Assembly (NCBI GenBank): GCA_964634755.1
Contig: CAZWJH010000038.1
Coordinates: forward strand, 1-21,785
Origin: JALXDT01 sp964634755
Lineage (GTDB): Bacteria; Acidobacteriota; Aminicenantia; JAMOAD01
Direction of reading: 5' to 3'
Length of the DNA: 21,785 nt
Both the position numbers and the translations under genes were made by a program. How positions within the stretch are numbered: the first letter of the stretch is position 1; each line of letters opens with the position of its first letter. The notes under the pieces are model-generated. The model searched no databases and had not been told where the DNA came from. It was given only the letters and a program-made list of their open reading frames with translations. Below are positions 7,668 to 15,870 of this stretch, in pieces.

Positions 7668-8527
7668 ATTCTTTTTCTGAAACCTCTTCCCAGCACTTCA
7701 TATATGTCTGAAATAATGACAAAGGCGTTGGTATCTATTTTTCTTATCTCCTGTCTTAGTGTTGGGAATTGTTTTCTTGTGACAACTGTCATTATGATAT
7801 TTTTGGGTTCTTCTTTGTAAAGAGTTTTTCCGAAAAATATAGTACCTCCTCTTCCTAACTTATTAAATATAAGCTCTCTTACTTCGTTCTCTTTATCTGT
7901 TATTATAAATGCCATTTTTGCATAATTCCATCCTTCAAGGACAAAGTCAATTGCCTTACTCGAGACAAAAAGTGTTAGGTATCCAATAAGTGGTGCTTCA
8001 AGGCTATGATAAGAAAATCCTGATGCTGAGATTATAAGAGAGTCAACAATAAGAATTGCCATCCCTACGCTGATTCCAGTGTATTTGTTAATAAGCATTC
8101 CAATGACATCAGTTCCGCCTGTGGAGGCTCTTCCCTTGAAAACAAGTCCGAGCCCTACACCTAACATTACCCCTCCGTAAATTGAGGCTAAAATTTCATT
8201 GTTTGTTGCATGAATATTTTTAAATTTAAGAATTTCATAGAAAAAATCTATTCCCAGATAGGAAAATAGAATACCTACAATTGATTTTATCCCATAAGCT
8301 TTTCCTAGTTTTTTTATTCCAAGGTATAGAATGGGTAAATTTAAAACAATTGTTAGTAATCCCACTGGTATATTAGCAAAATAATTAATTATTATTGCTA
8401 TTCCTGATACCCCTCCGGGGACAATGTGAAAAGGGATTATGAAAAGAGCATAAGAGATGGCAAGAATTGTGGAGCCAATGATAATAAAAACAAAATTTTT
8501 TATTTCCTGTTTTCTATTTTCTTTCAT
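7664..8527 (-). CDS. YitT family membrane protein (DUF161/DUF2179)
   Basis: About 287 residues. The N-terminal two thirds hold five or six hydrophobic segments with the family motif PFHIVPGGVSGIAIIINY, and a repeat-like GRASTGGTDVIGMLINKYTGISVG. The C-terminal ~80 residues form the soluble DUF2179 domain ending in the typical ISDIYEVLGRGF. The function of this widespread inner-membrane family is not established. The ATG at 8527 is supported by the family N-terminus and by a promoter whose -10 box ends 6 nt before it, so the transcript should begin at the ATG. The ORF stays open upstream to a TTG at 8563, but that codon is part of the -35 box. The gene lies 45 bp after the mutase gene and is convergent with the HDOD gene. 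Confidence 0.88.
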   Translation of the reverse strand: MKENRKQEIKNFVFIIIGSTILAISYALFIIPFHIVPGGVSGIAIIINYFANIPVGLLTIVLNLPILYLGIKKLGKAYGIKSIVGILFSYLGIDFFYEILKFKNIHATNNEILASIYGGVMLGVGLGLVFKGRASTGGTDVIGMLINKYTGISVGMAILIVDSLIISASGFSYHSLEAPLIGYLTLFVSSKAIDFVLEGWNYAKMAFIITDKENEVRELIFNKLGRGGTIFFGKTLYKEEPKNIIMTVVTRKQFPTLRQEIRKIDTNAFVIISDIYEVLGRGFRKRI

Positions 8528-8533
8528 CAGCGG

Positions 8534-8563
8534 ATTATAGCAGAAAAGAGAGTTGGAGTTCAA
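8534..8563 (-). promoter_or_regulatory. Promoter of the YitT-family gene, predicted to give a leaderless mRNA
   Basis: Minus-strand TTGAAC (8558-8563), 18-bp spacer, perfect TATAAT (8534-8539), then six bases and the ATG at 8527. With usual spacing transcription starts on the A of the ATG. No Shine-Dalgarno sequence occurs before that ATG, which fits a leaderless message. Confidence 0.65.
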
Positions 8564-8572
8564 GATAGTTTT

Positions 8573-9742
8573 TCATCTATAAAACCACAAACTTTTAATT
8601 TTTTCAAATGTTTCAAGAGCCCTTAAAATAGCATTGTCCATATTATAATATCTGTATTCCGCAAGCCTTCCCACTAAAAAAATATTTTTTATTTCCTTTG
8701 CCTCTTTCACATATTTCTCAAAGAGCTCTTCATTTTCTTTGCTTAGAATAGGATAGTAGGGAATATTGAAATTTTTCTTGTTTGGAGTGTATTCTCCGGG
8801 ATATTCTTTTGATATTGTTGTTTTTTTTACTTTTTGATTTAGGAAGTGTTTGTATTCAGTTATTCTTGTAAACTTTTCCTTGCCGGGATAATTTACAACA
8901 GCTACAGGCTGAAATTCTTTTAAATTACAATCCTCAAATTCAAATTTTAGTGATCTATAAGGAAGCTTTCCAAATTTCCTGTCAAAAAGATAGTCTATTT
9001 CACCTGTATAAATTATTATTCCATCGAATTTTTTCCCTTTGAAGAAAACCCTGTTATCTTTTATTCTAAAATCCTCTTTAAAATCTTTTTTAAGCAGAAT
9101 TTTTATGTTTTTATTGTCAAGCATCTTGTTAAAAATCCTTGTAAAACCATCTTTAGGGATACCATAATAGGGGTCATCAAAATATGAGTTTGTATAACCA
9201 ATGAAAACAGGAACTCTTTTTAAAACCTCTTTTGAAAGTGATAGAGGATTTACTCCCCACTGTTTTTTTGAGTAATTAAAAAAAATCTTTTCAAACACAA
9301 ATTCTCCAAATTCTTTTAGAATTTTCTTATTACTGTTTAAAAGTTCGTAAACCGGAGTTTTTTTGTTTTCTCCATAAGTTTTTAATAGTGTCTCTTTTAT
9401 TTTTGCACTTTTATCGGTTAACAGAATTTCTAGACTTTTAAAATCAAAAGGAAGAGGTATGAGTTTATCATCCACCTTTGCCAGAACTCTGTGTTTATAC
9501 TCAAACCATTCGGTAAACCTGGAAATATAATTCCAGACTTTTTTTGAAAATGTATGGAAAATATGAGGCCCGTATTTGTGAATGATAATCCCATTTTTAT
9601 TTACAAAATCATAGGCATTTCCACCCAGATGATCTCTCTTTTCATAGATCAAAACTTTTTCATTTAACTCATTTGCAATTCTTTCTGTAATTACTGCTCC
9701 GGAAAAGCCCGCGCCCGCCACTATGAATTTGTGTTCACTCAA
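8573..9742 (-). CDS. glf: UDP-galactopyranose mutase
   Basis: A flavoenzyme of 389 residues that converts UDP-galactopyranose to UDP-galactofuranose, the donor for Galf-containing surface glycans. The FAD-binding N-terminus is VAGAGFSGAVITERIA followed by YEKRDHLGGNAYD. Other family signatures are YGPHIFHT, the NYSKKQWG motif, IGYTNSYFDDPYYGIPKDG, the TGEIDYLFDRKFGKLPYRS segment with active-site contacts, RITEYKHF, and the C-terminal GRLAEYRYYNMDNAI. The start is TTG at 9742, with GGAAGG 5 nt upstream and one nt after the miaB stop. The extra upstream in-frame codons lie inside miaB and have no family match. No glycosyltransferase is adjacent, so the Galf acceptor glycan is unknown. A DNA-repair/tRNA-modification operon is an odd home for this gene. 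Confidence 0.95.
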   Translation of the reverse strand: MSEHKFIVAGAGFSGAVITERIANELNEKVLIYEKRDHLGGNAYDFVNKNGIIIHKYGPHIFHTFSKKVWNYISRFTEWFEYKHRVLAKVDDKLIPLPFDFKSLEILLTDKSAKIKETLLKTYGENKKTPVYELLNSNKKILKEFGEFVFEKIFFNYSKKQWGVNPLSLSKEVLKRVPVFIGYTNSYFDDPYYGIPKDGFTRIFNKMLDNKNIKILLKKDFKEDFRIKDNRVFFKGKKFDGIIIYTGEIDYLFDRKFGKLPYRSLKFEFEDCNLKEFQPVAVVNYPGKEKFTRITEYKHFLNQKVKKTTISKEYPGEYTPNKKNFNIPYYPILSKENEELFEKYVKEAKEIKNIFLVGRLAEYRYYNMDNAILRALETFEKIKSLWFYR

Positions 9743-9743
9743 T

Positions 9744-11042
9744 TTAACCTTCCTTAATTGAACCTTTAAGATTATGAGGGCCTGCTTCTTCAATTAAAAC
9801 ATCGTAAAATTCTCCGACTTTCCCACCCTTTACATTCACTATTCTTCCCGTGTATATTCTTCCTACAGTTTCATTAGGATTTTTCTTGTTAATATTTTCG
9901 GTTAGAACTTTCATCGTTTTTCCAATCCTTTTAAGATTATTTTTTAACTGAATCTCCTTTTGAAAATTTTGAATGTGAATAAGTCTCTCTGTTTTTACCT
10001 CATCCGGTACATTATCTTTTAGAAGGTATGCTTTTGTTCCAGGACGGGGAGAATATTTGAAAGAGAACATATTTTCAAATTCAACATCTTTCAGTACATC
10101 AACAGTGTATTGAAAATCTTTGTCAGTTTCTCCGGGGAAACCAACTATAATATCAGTTGATAAGGCAACATCAGGCACTATTTTCTTTATTTTCTTTACA
10201 AGTTCAAGATATTCCTCAATTGAATAACCTCTATTCATAAGCTCTAAAATTTTATTGCTGCCAGCTTGAAATGGAATGTGAATGGAATGTAGAATCTTGG
10301 GATATCTTGCCATAATTTCAGCTATTCTTATTGAAAATTTTGCAGGGTGAGAGGTGAGAAATCTTATCCAGGGTATTGAGCTTAATTTTGCAATCTTTTC
10401 AAGAAGTGAAGCAAGGTCCATTCCTGTTTCAGGATCACGATAAGAGTCAACATTTTGCCCCAGGAGCTGAACTTCTTTAAAGCCCTGCTCTTCCAGAAAT
10501 CTTATCTCTTTAAGTATTGAACTGGAAGGTCTGAACTTTTCTCTCCCCCGTGAAAAGGGTACTACACAATAAGTACAAAAGCTATCACATCCTTCCATTA
10601 TGGAGATATAGGCTGAAAAATTGTTTCTTCTTAAAATAGGCTCAAATGGAATTTCAATCCACTTTTTGTAGAATTGAAAATCCGAAAATTTTGTTTCTTT
10701 CAAAGCATCTTTTATCTTGAAATATGAGTTTGTTCCTAACATTATGTCAACATAAGGGGCTCTTTTTCGAATTTTATCTTTTAATAATTGAGAAACACAC
10801 CCTGTTACTACTATCTTCAGCTCTCTTTTTTTCTTAATTCCATTCAATTTTCCCAAAAATGAAAAAAGTTTTTCCTTTGCCTTTTCCCTGACAGAGCATG
10901 TGTTCACTATAACAATATCGGCACTATTTTCATCCTCTGCGGGTTTATATCCTTCTGAAATAAGAATTCCTGCCATTTTTTCAGAATCATTCACATTCAT
11001 CTGACATCCGTAAGTTTTTATGAAGAATTTTTTACCTGCCAT
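9744..11042 (-). CDS. miaB: tRNA-2-methylthio-N6-(isopentenyl)adenosine37 methylthiotransferase MiaB
   Basis: A radical-SAM methylthiotransferase of 432 residues. The N-terminal MTTase domain carries Cys13 in KTYGCQMN, Cys49 in NTCSVRE and Cys82 in GCVSQ, which bind the auxiliary [4Fe-4S] cluster. The radical-SAM motif CxxxCxxC is at C152, C156 and C159 in MEGCDSFCTYCVVPFSRG. A TRAM domain ends the protein (about residues 370-432). Presence of NDSEKM and VVPFSRGRE favours MiaB over the relatives MtaB and RimO. The ATG overlaps the recN 3' end by 11 bp, and the nearest GGAGG is about 13 nt upstream, so coupling to recN translation is likely. TsaD, another position-37 tRNA modifier, is encoded about 4 kb away in a separate transcript. 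Confidence 0.95.
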   Translation of the reverse strand: MAGKKFFIKTYGCQMNVNDSEKMAGILISEGYKPAEDENSADIVIVNTCSVREKAKEKLFSFLGKLNGIKKKRELKIVVTGCVSQLLKDKIRKRAPYVDIMLGTNSYFKIKDALKETKFSDFQFYKKWIEIPFEPILRRNNFSAYISIMEGCDSFCTYCVVPFSRGREKFRPSSSILKEIRFLEEQGFKEVQLLGQNVDSYRDPETGMDLASLLEKIAKLSSIPWIRFLTSHPAKFSIRIAEIMARYPKILHSIHIPFQAGSNKILELMNRGYSIEEYLELVKKIKKIVPDVALSTDIIVGFPGETDKDFQYTVDVLKDVEFENMFSFKYSPRPGTKAYLLKDNVPDEVKTERLIHIQNFQKEIQLKNNLKRIGKTMKVLTENINKKNPNETVGRIYTGRIVNVKGGKVGEFYDVLIEEAGPHNLKGSIKEG

Positions 11043-12693
11043 TTAAATTTATTAACTCCTCCGCGCTTTTTATCACTGCTTCGCTTATATTTGAACCTGA
11101 CATCATCCTTGCTATCTCTTTAATTCTTTCAGGTTTGCTTAAAACATTTATTTTCGCAAAAGTTCTTCCATCTTTTTCTTCTTTTTCTACTTTATAATGA
11201 AGATCAGCGAAAGCTGCAACCTGTGGGAAATGGGTTATGCAAAGAATCTGGGAAGAGAAAGAAAGTTTTTTTAATTTTTCACCCACATTTTCAGCGGTCT
11301 TTCCTCCCACCCCACTGTCTATTTCATCAAATATATAAGTATCTGTTAAACTGTCTTTAAAGGCAAGCTTTAGCGCAAGCATTATCCTTGAAAGCTCTCC
11401 TCCGGAGGCAACTTTGTTCAAAGGCCTCAATTCTTCACCAGTGTTTGCTGAAAAAAGAAACTCCACTCTTTCATTTCCAAAGGGACTAAATTTTTCATCC
11501 ACTTTCAAAAATTTTATTTTAAATTCTGCATTTTTCATTGAAAGTTCTGAAAGCTCTTTTTTCAGGTTTTTTTCTATTATACTTGCGCTTTTTTTACGGT
11601 TTTCACTTATTTTTCTGGCAAGTTTTTCGTATTCATTATCAAGAAATTTAAGTTTTTCAGACAACTCTTTCTTATCTATTTCAAGACTTTCTAACTTTTG
11701 CAACTCTTCTTTTACTTTTTCATAATATAACAAAATCTCTTTCTCTGTTTCTCCATATTTCTTTTGAAGCTTTTCTATCTTTGCCAGCTTTGTTTCAAGT
11801 TCCTCTATTTCCTGAGGAGAAAAGTCCGAATCTTCCGCGAAATCCCTCAGTTTGTAGGCAAGATCTTCCAAAAATGGGGAAAATTCATTAAGTTTTTTAT
11901 AATCATCTTCCCACTCTTTTTTATATTTTGAAAGATTTTGAAAATTATTTTCTATTATTGAAAAGAGAGAAATTAGCGAAGAATCTCCTTCATAAAGAAG
12001 CTCAAGGATCTCTCTTACTATTGAAAAAATTTGCTCTGAATTCTGGAAAACTTTTCTTCTTTCTTTTAAGTCCTCAATCATTCCCTCTTTAAGTTCAAGC
12101 TCTTCAATTTCATTTATTGTAAATTCCAAAAATTCTTTTTTCTGTTCTTTTTCTCTTTCAAGTTCCTCAATCCTCTTTATTTCCTTTTGTGTTCTTTCTA
12201 TTTCAGAACTTATACTCTTTAAATTTTCCACAAGCTCAGAATTTCCGGCTGCGCTATCAAGTATTTCAAGCTGGCTTTTTTTATCTGTTAATACCTTTTG
12301 ATCATTTTGTCCGTATATGTTGTAAAGATGTGGTGAAAGCTCTCTTAAAAAATTAAGGTTAAATGCTGTATTGTTTATAAAAACCTTATTTCTCCCGTCC
12401 TCATGAAGCTCTCTTCTGATAATAATTTCTTTTAATTCCTCCTCTTCATCAAAGTAATCCTTTAAAATTGAAAGAGGTTTATCAAACTCAAAAATTGCCT
12501 CAACTATAACTTTTTTTTCTCCTGATCTTATTAGTGTTTTATCAAATCGCTCCCCACCTATGAATCTGAGGCTTTCAAGGATAATTGATTTCCCTGCTCC
12601 AGTCTCTCCGGTAAGTATATTAAGCCCCTTTCCGAAATCTGTGTTTATATCCTTTATTATTGCAAGATTTTTTATTCTTAATGTTCTTAGCAA
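11032..12693 (-). CDS. recN: DNA repair protein RecN
   Basis: An SMC-like ATPase of 553 residues acting in double-strand-break repair. The N-terminal ATPase half begins LRTLRIKNLAIIKD and has Walker A GETGAGKS at residues 29-36. A long charged central region (about 150-370) rich in Glu, Lys and Leu forms the coiled coil. The C-terminal half has the ABC signature ASGGELSR, Walker B YIFDEIDSGVGG and the ITHFPQVAA switch region. The start must be TTG at 12693, because the conserved N-terminus begins there and no ATG or GTG is available. It lies one nt after the stop of the protease gene and lacks a Shine-Dalgarno sequence, suggesting translation by reinitiation. I saw no LexA-type box. Confidence 0.95.
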   Translation of the reverse strand: MLRTLRIKNLAIIKDINTDFGKGLNILTGETGAGKSIILESLRFIGGERFDKTLIRSGEKKVIVEAIFEFDKPLSILKDYFDEEEELKEIIIRRELHEDGRNKVFINNTAFNLNFLRELSPHLYNIYGQNDQKVLTDKKSQLEILDSAAGNSELVENLKSISSEIERTQKEIKRIEELEREKEQKKEFLEFTINEIEELELKEGMIEDLKERRKVFQNSEQIFSIVREILELLYEGDSSLISLFSIIENNFQNLSKYKKEWEDDYKKLNEFSPFLEDLAYKLRDFAEDSDFSPQEIEELETKLAKIEKLQKKYGETEKEILLYYEKVKEELQKLESLEIDKKELSEKLKFLDNEYEKLARKISENRKKSASIIEKNLKKELSELSMKNAEFKIKFLKVDEKFSPFGNERVEFLFSANTGEELRPLNKVASGGELSRIMLALKLAFKDSLTDTYIFDEIDSGVGGKTAENVGEKLKKLSFSSQILCITHFPQVAAFADLHYKVEKEEKDGRTFAKINVLSKPERIKEIARMMSGSNISEAVIKSAEELINLNGR

Positions 12694-12694
12694 T

Positions 12695-14008
12695 TTAATT
12701 TAATATTATGGGAGCAACAGCTGTTTTAGCATTAATCCTACCATACCCAATAAAAACATCTACACCTGGATACGCAGCTTTGTTAACATCATCCGCAGAA
12801 AATTTCAAGATTTTGTACAATTCATCAGGAGTTAGAAACTCTTTTTTTGAAAGAATAAGCCCTGCTATGCCTGCTATTACAGCTGTAGCAGGAGATGTCC
12901 CGGATACATATACATATCTTCCTTCAATATAAGTTGTTAAAATATAAACTCCGGGAGCAGCTACCCCAACCTCAGGGCCATAGTTTGAAAAATCCGCTTT
13001 CTTATCTGTATAATTTGTTGCTCCAACTCCCAGGACATAAGAGGTGTAAGCAGCAGGATAAAGCACACTTGTACTTCCATCATTACCTGTGGCTGCAAAT
13101 ACAGGGATTCCTTTATTGTACGCCTCTTCGACCGCTGATTCGAGAAGGTAAGAAGGAGAAGAACTCCCTAAACTCAAACTAATTATTTTTGCACCTTTGT
13201 TTATTGCATACTGAATACCGAGAGCTATATTTGAATGAGTTCCTATTCCGTTTTTATCAAGAACCTTAATGGGCAAAATTTTACAATTCCAACAGATTCC
13301 TGCTATCCCGAGACTATTGTTACTGCTTGCAGCTATTATTCCTGACATGGCTGTTCCATGTCCATTATCATCTATTGCATAGGGATTCCCTTTTACAAAA
13401 TTGTATCCTTCCAGAAGTTTGTTTCTTAAATCGGGATGGGAAAAATCCACACCCGTATCAATTACTGCTATTATTATATCCTTAGAACCTTTTGAATATT
13501 CCCAGGCATCCGGGGCTTTAATATCCGCTCCTATTTTCGGAGCGATTTTATTATCTCCTATTTGTAATATTTGTCCATTACTTCTAAGATAAAATTGATA
13601 GGTAAAGTATGGGTCATTGGGTACCACGCTTTGGGCATAAGCAAGATAATCCGGCTCAACATACTCAATTATTGGAATTTCCTTTAATTTTGAAATCATT
13701 TCTTTCATCGGGATAGAAAGATCATCCCTTTCTAAAAGATAAAACCCATTTATAAGTTTTATCTCTCTTTTAAATCCCGTTTTCTCAAAAAAACTCTTTT
13801 TATCAAGTGATGTTATGCCTACTTTGTATTTAACTATAACTCTGTCCTCTCTGTATCTTTTGTTTTCAATATTTTTCGTGAATTTTATAATTTGAAAGTT
13901 ATCTCTTAAAAACACGTTGTCATGTATTCTATCAAACTCCTTAATCCAGTTTACGGATACTGCTAATATTATTATTAAAATTGCTATATAAAAAAACTTA
14001 TTCCTCAT
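12695..14008 (-). CDS. Subtilisin-like serine protease (S8) with N-terminal membrane anchor or signal and propeptide
   Basis: 437 residues. An N-terminal hydrophobic helix (about 5-20) precedes a propeptide-like domain (about 50-125, RVIVKYKVG ... IEYVEPDYLAYA), typical of the inhibitor-chaperone of secreted subtilases. The catalytic domain keeps Asp184 (VIDTGVDFSHPD), His217 (DDNGHGTAMSG), oxyanion Asn309 (AATGND) and nucleophile Ser372. Around the Ser the usual GTSMAxPHVAG reads GTSPATAVIAG, so the Met, Pro and His are replaced though the triad stays. C239 and C242 form a CxxC pair in GICWNCK. The start ATG at 14008 has AGGAGGG 5 nt upstream, formed by the preceding stop (TAGGAGGG). It is likely cotranscribed with the barrel-like protein upstream, so an envelope or extracellular role is probable. 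The substrate is unknown. Confidence 0.92.
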   Translation of the reverse strand: MRNKFFYIAILIIILAVSVNWIKEFDRIHDNVFLRDNFQIIKFTKNIENKRYREDRVIVKYKVGITSLDKKSFFEKTGFKREIKLINGFYLLERDDLSIPMKEMISKLKEIPIIEYVEPDYLAYAQSVVPNDPYFTYQFYLRSNGQILQIGDNKIAPKIGADIKAPDAWEYSKGSKDIIIAVIDTGVDFSHPDLRNKLLEGYNFVKGNPYAIDDNGHGTAMSGIIAASSNNSLGIAGICWNCKILPIKVLDKNGIGTHSNIALGIQYAINKGAKIISLSLGSSSPSYLLESAVEEAYNKGIPVFAATGNDGSTSVLYPAAYTSYVLGVGATNYTDKKADFSNYGPEVGVAAPGVYILTTYIEGRYVYVSGTSPATAVIAGIAGLILSKKEFLTPDELYKILKFSADDVNKAAYPGVDVFIGYGRINAKTAVAPIILN

Positions 14009-14018
14009 CTTTTCCCTC

Positions 14019-14768
14019 CTAAAAGATGTAATTTAAGGATAATGAAAAAATCATTGTATTTAACATGTTTGCTGAAAAAGATATCTCAAGATAATCTTCT
14101 ATTGAATATTTTGCCATAATAGTAAATCCCGCATAAAAGGAATTACTGAAATCAATATCTTCAACGGAGGAAAGCTGGCCGTCCGCGACATTCTCTTCTC
14201 CATGAATATTCCCTAATGTTTTTAATAAAGTTAGGCCTCCCTGGACCTGAAGATTGTCTGAAATATCTCCCTTTCCTTCAATTGAAGCAACAAAATTATA
14301 TAATCCGAAATGAGCTTTAAAATTTCCTGATACAATAGGAAAAGTCAAATCCCAACTCACATCACTTGTATAAATGGCGAACACTCTTAAGCTTCCACCA
14401 ATTTCAATATCTTTAATCTCAAATGGGAAAAATGAAAACTTTCCGTCAAAAAAAAGTCCGCTGCTTGAAAAATCTGGTATATTTATACTAAATGGTAAAT
14501 TATCAAATTGAATATCTTCATTAAACTTTGATGAGTTAATCCCTCCATAAAAGGAAAGGTAAAAGGTATCATTAAGATTAATAGTTCCTCCCAGAGCAAG
14601 ACTTGTAAAACTAAGAGTTTTCTCTATATCCGAATTATTGTATTTTATCTTTGTGTTATTGTAATATCCTTTAACTCCTAAAGTAAAGTTCAAATCAGAA
14701 GTGAAGCCAACAGATGCAAAACTTATTGACATAATTATTATCACAACAGTTTTTATTACTTTTTTCAT
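14019..14768 (-). CDS. Probable outer-membrane beta-barrel protein, family not recognised
   Basis: 249 residues. A signal peptide is clear: MKKVIKTVV, a hydrophobic core, and a cut after SVGFTS or nearby. The rest alternates polar and hydrophobic residues in many short strands (for example LALGGTINL, FYLSFYGGI, SFYAGFTIMAKY) and ends in SLSLNYIF, the C-terminal aromatic beta-signal of outer-membrane barrels. There are no cysteines. This is good evidence for a diderm envelope. I do not recognise a named family. It could be a small porin-like or structural barrel of about 10-12 strands. The ATG has AGGAGG 6 nt upstream and its own promoter. It heads the run leading into the protease, recN, miaB and glf. 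Confidence 0.75.
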   Translation of the reverse strand: MKKVIKTVVIIIMSISFASVGFTSDLNFTLGVKGYYNNTKIKYNNSDIEKTLSFTSLALGGTINLNDTFYLSFYGGINSSKFNEDIQFDNLPFSINIPDFSSSGLFFDGKFSFFPFEIKDIEIGGSLRVFAIYTSDVSWDLTFPIVSGNFKAHFGLYNFVASIEGKGDISDNLQVQGGLTLLKTLGNIHGEENVADGQLSSVEDIDFSNSFYAGFTIMAKYSIEDYLEISFSANMLNTMIFSLSLNYIF

Positions 14769-14783
14769 TTATGTCCTCCTCTG

Positions 14784-14798
14784 AGATATAACATATCT
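14784..14798. promoter_or_regulatory. Possible operator: perfect inverted repeat over the -10/start region
   Basis: AGATAT-AAC-ATATCT is a 6-3-6 perfect inverted repeat that overlaps the -10 box and the predicted transcription start of the barrel-protein operon. That position would suit a repressor. In AT-rich DNA such a short dyad can occur by chance, and no regulator gene is adjacent. Confidence 0.3.
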
Positions 14799-14823
14799 TA
14801 TAATTTTTACTTTACTTTTTCAA
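14795..14823 (-). promoter_or_regulatory. Promoter of the barrel-protease-recN-miaB-glf operon
   Basis: Minus-strand TTGAAA (14818-14823), 17-bp spacer, TAAGAT (14795-14800). The predicted start is near 14788, giving a 20-nt leader that includes AGGAGG. No other convincing promoter occurs down to the yitT-like gene, as the intergenic gaps are at most 10 bp. Confidence 0.55.
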
Positions 14824-14851
14824 GTTTTGGTTATCTTTTGTTTTATATATT

Positions 14852-15865
14852 TTATTGTCGTTTTTGTCTGAATCCTTTTGGCTCAAATCTTGAAAATGGT
14901 GGGGAATCAAAGGATAAAAATTCACTATTTTGGAAATAGTGATAGCCCATACCTGCTATCATAGCTGCATTGTCGGTGCATAAAAGAGGGGAAGGAAGAT
15001 AGTATTTTAACCCTATCTTTTTTGCTTTTTCTTCAATTGTTTCTCTCAATTGGGAGTTTCTTGAAACTCCTCCCGCAAGAATAATTGATTTTGGATTGTA
15101 CTCTTCTACAAAGGAGAAAAGATTTGATGATAGATATTCGACAATAATATTTTGAAAAGAAGCGGCAAAATCAGGGATATTTAATTTTTTATCCTCTTTT
15201 CTTATGATTCTTAGGGCAGCGCTTTTTATACCGCTGAAGCTAAAATCTCTGGAATGATCACTCATTTTAGGTGTTGTGAATTTATACCTTTGAGGATCCC
15301 CTTTTTTAGCTATCTTGTCTATAATTGGTCCTCCCGGGTAACCTAAGGATAGATATTTTGCTATTTTATCGAGAATTTCTCCTGCTGCATCATCTCTTGT
15401 TCTGGCAAGCCTTGTGTATTTCATTACACCTTTTACATAGTAGATGGATGTATGACCTCCTGATACTATAAGACCAAGGGCAGGGTATTCAATTGAAAAT
15501 TCAAGTTCGGGCGCGTAAAGATGTGCAAGTATATGATTGACACCTACTGTTGGTTTTGAAAGAGAAAGAGAGAGTGCTTTTGCAAAGGAAATTCCTACCA
15601 GAAGAGAACCGATAAGGCCGGGGCCCTGTGTTACTGCTATTCCATCAATAGATTCATATGCTAATCCGGAAGAAGCTACTGCTTTTTTTACAATAGAGTC
15701 TATCCTCTTAACATGTTCTCTTGATGCTAACTCAGGAACAACTCCTCCGAAATCAGAGTGAACTTTTTCTTGTGAATAGACTATATTTGAGAGAATATGT
15801 TTGCCATCTTCCACTATTGCTGCAGCCGTTTCATCACAGGATGTCTCTATCCCCAGAATTTTCAT
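14852..15865 (-). CDS. tsaD: tRNA N6-adenosine threonylcarbamoyltransferase TsaD
   Basis: 337 residues, the usual length. TsaD transfers the threonylcarbamoyl group to A37 of ANN-decoding tRNAs (t6A), working with TsaB, TsaE and TsaC, none of which lie in this window. The N-terminal MKILGIETSCDETAAAIV, the metal-binding His pair H111 and H115 (VNHILAHLYAPE), the SGGHTS motif, and the phosphate-binding GGPIIDKIAKKGDP and LAGGVSRNSQLRE segments are all present. The ATG at 15865 matches the conserved N-terminus. It lies 5 nt after the stop of the upstream TlpA-like gene and has no good Shine-Dalgarno sequence, so it probably depends on that gene's transcript and perhaps on coupled translation. 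Confidence 0.96.
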   Translation of the reverse strand: MKILGIETSCDETAAAIVEDGKHILSNIVYSQEKVHSDFGGVVPELASREHVKRIDSIVKKAVASSGLAYESIDGIAVTQGPGLIGSLLVGISFAKALSLSLSKPTVGVNHILAHLYAPELEFSIEYPALGLIVSGGHTSIYYVKGVMKYTRLARTRDDAAGEILDKIAKYLSLGYPGGPIIDKIAKKGDPQRYKFTTPKMSDHSRDFSFSGIKSAALRIIRKEDKKLNIPDFAASFQNIIVEYLSSNLFSFVEEYNPKSIILAGGVSRNSQLRETIEEKAKKIGLKYYLPSPLLCTDNAAMIAGMGYHYFQNSEFLSFDSPPFSRFEPKGFRQKRQ

Positions 15866-15870
15866 TTAAT

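Noticed and set aside
11414..11725. A 103-codon open frame on the plus strand inside recN, also others inside folD, serA and tsaD
   Set aside because: These are antisense shadows of strongly conserved genes, with Ser/Phe/Leu-rich low-complexity translations, no ribosome binding sites and no family motifs.
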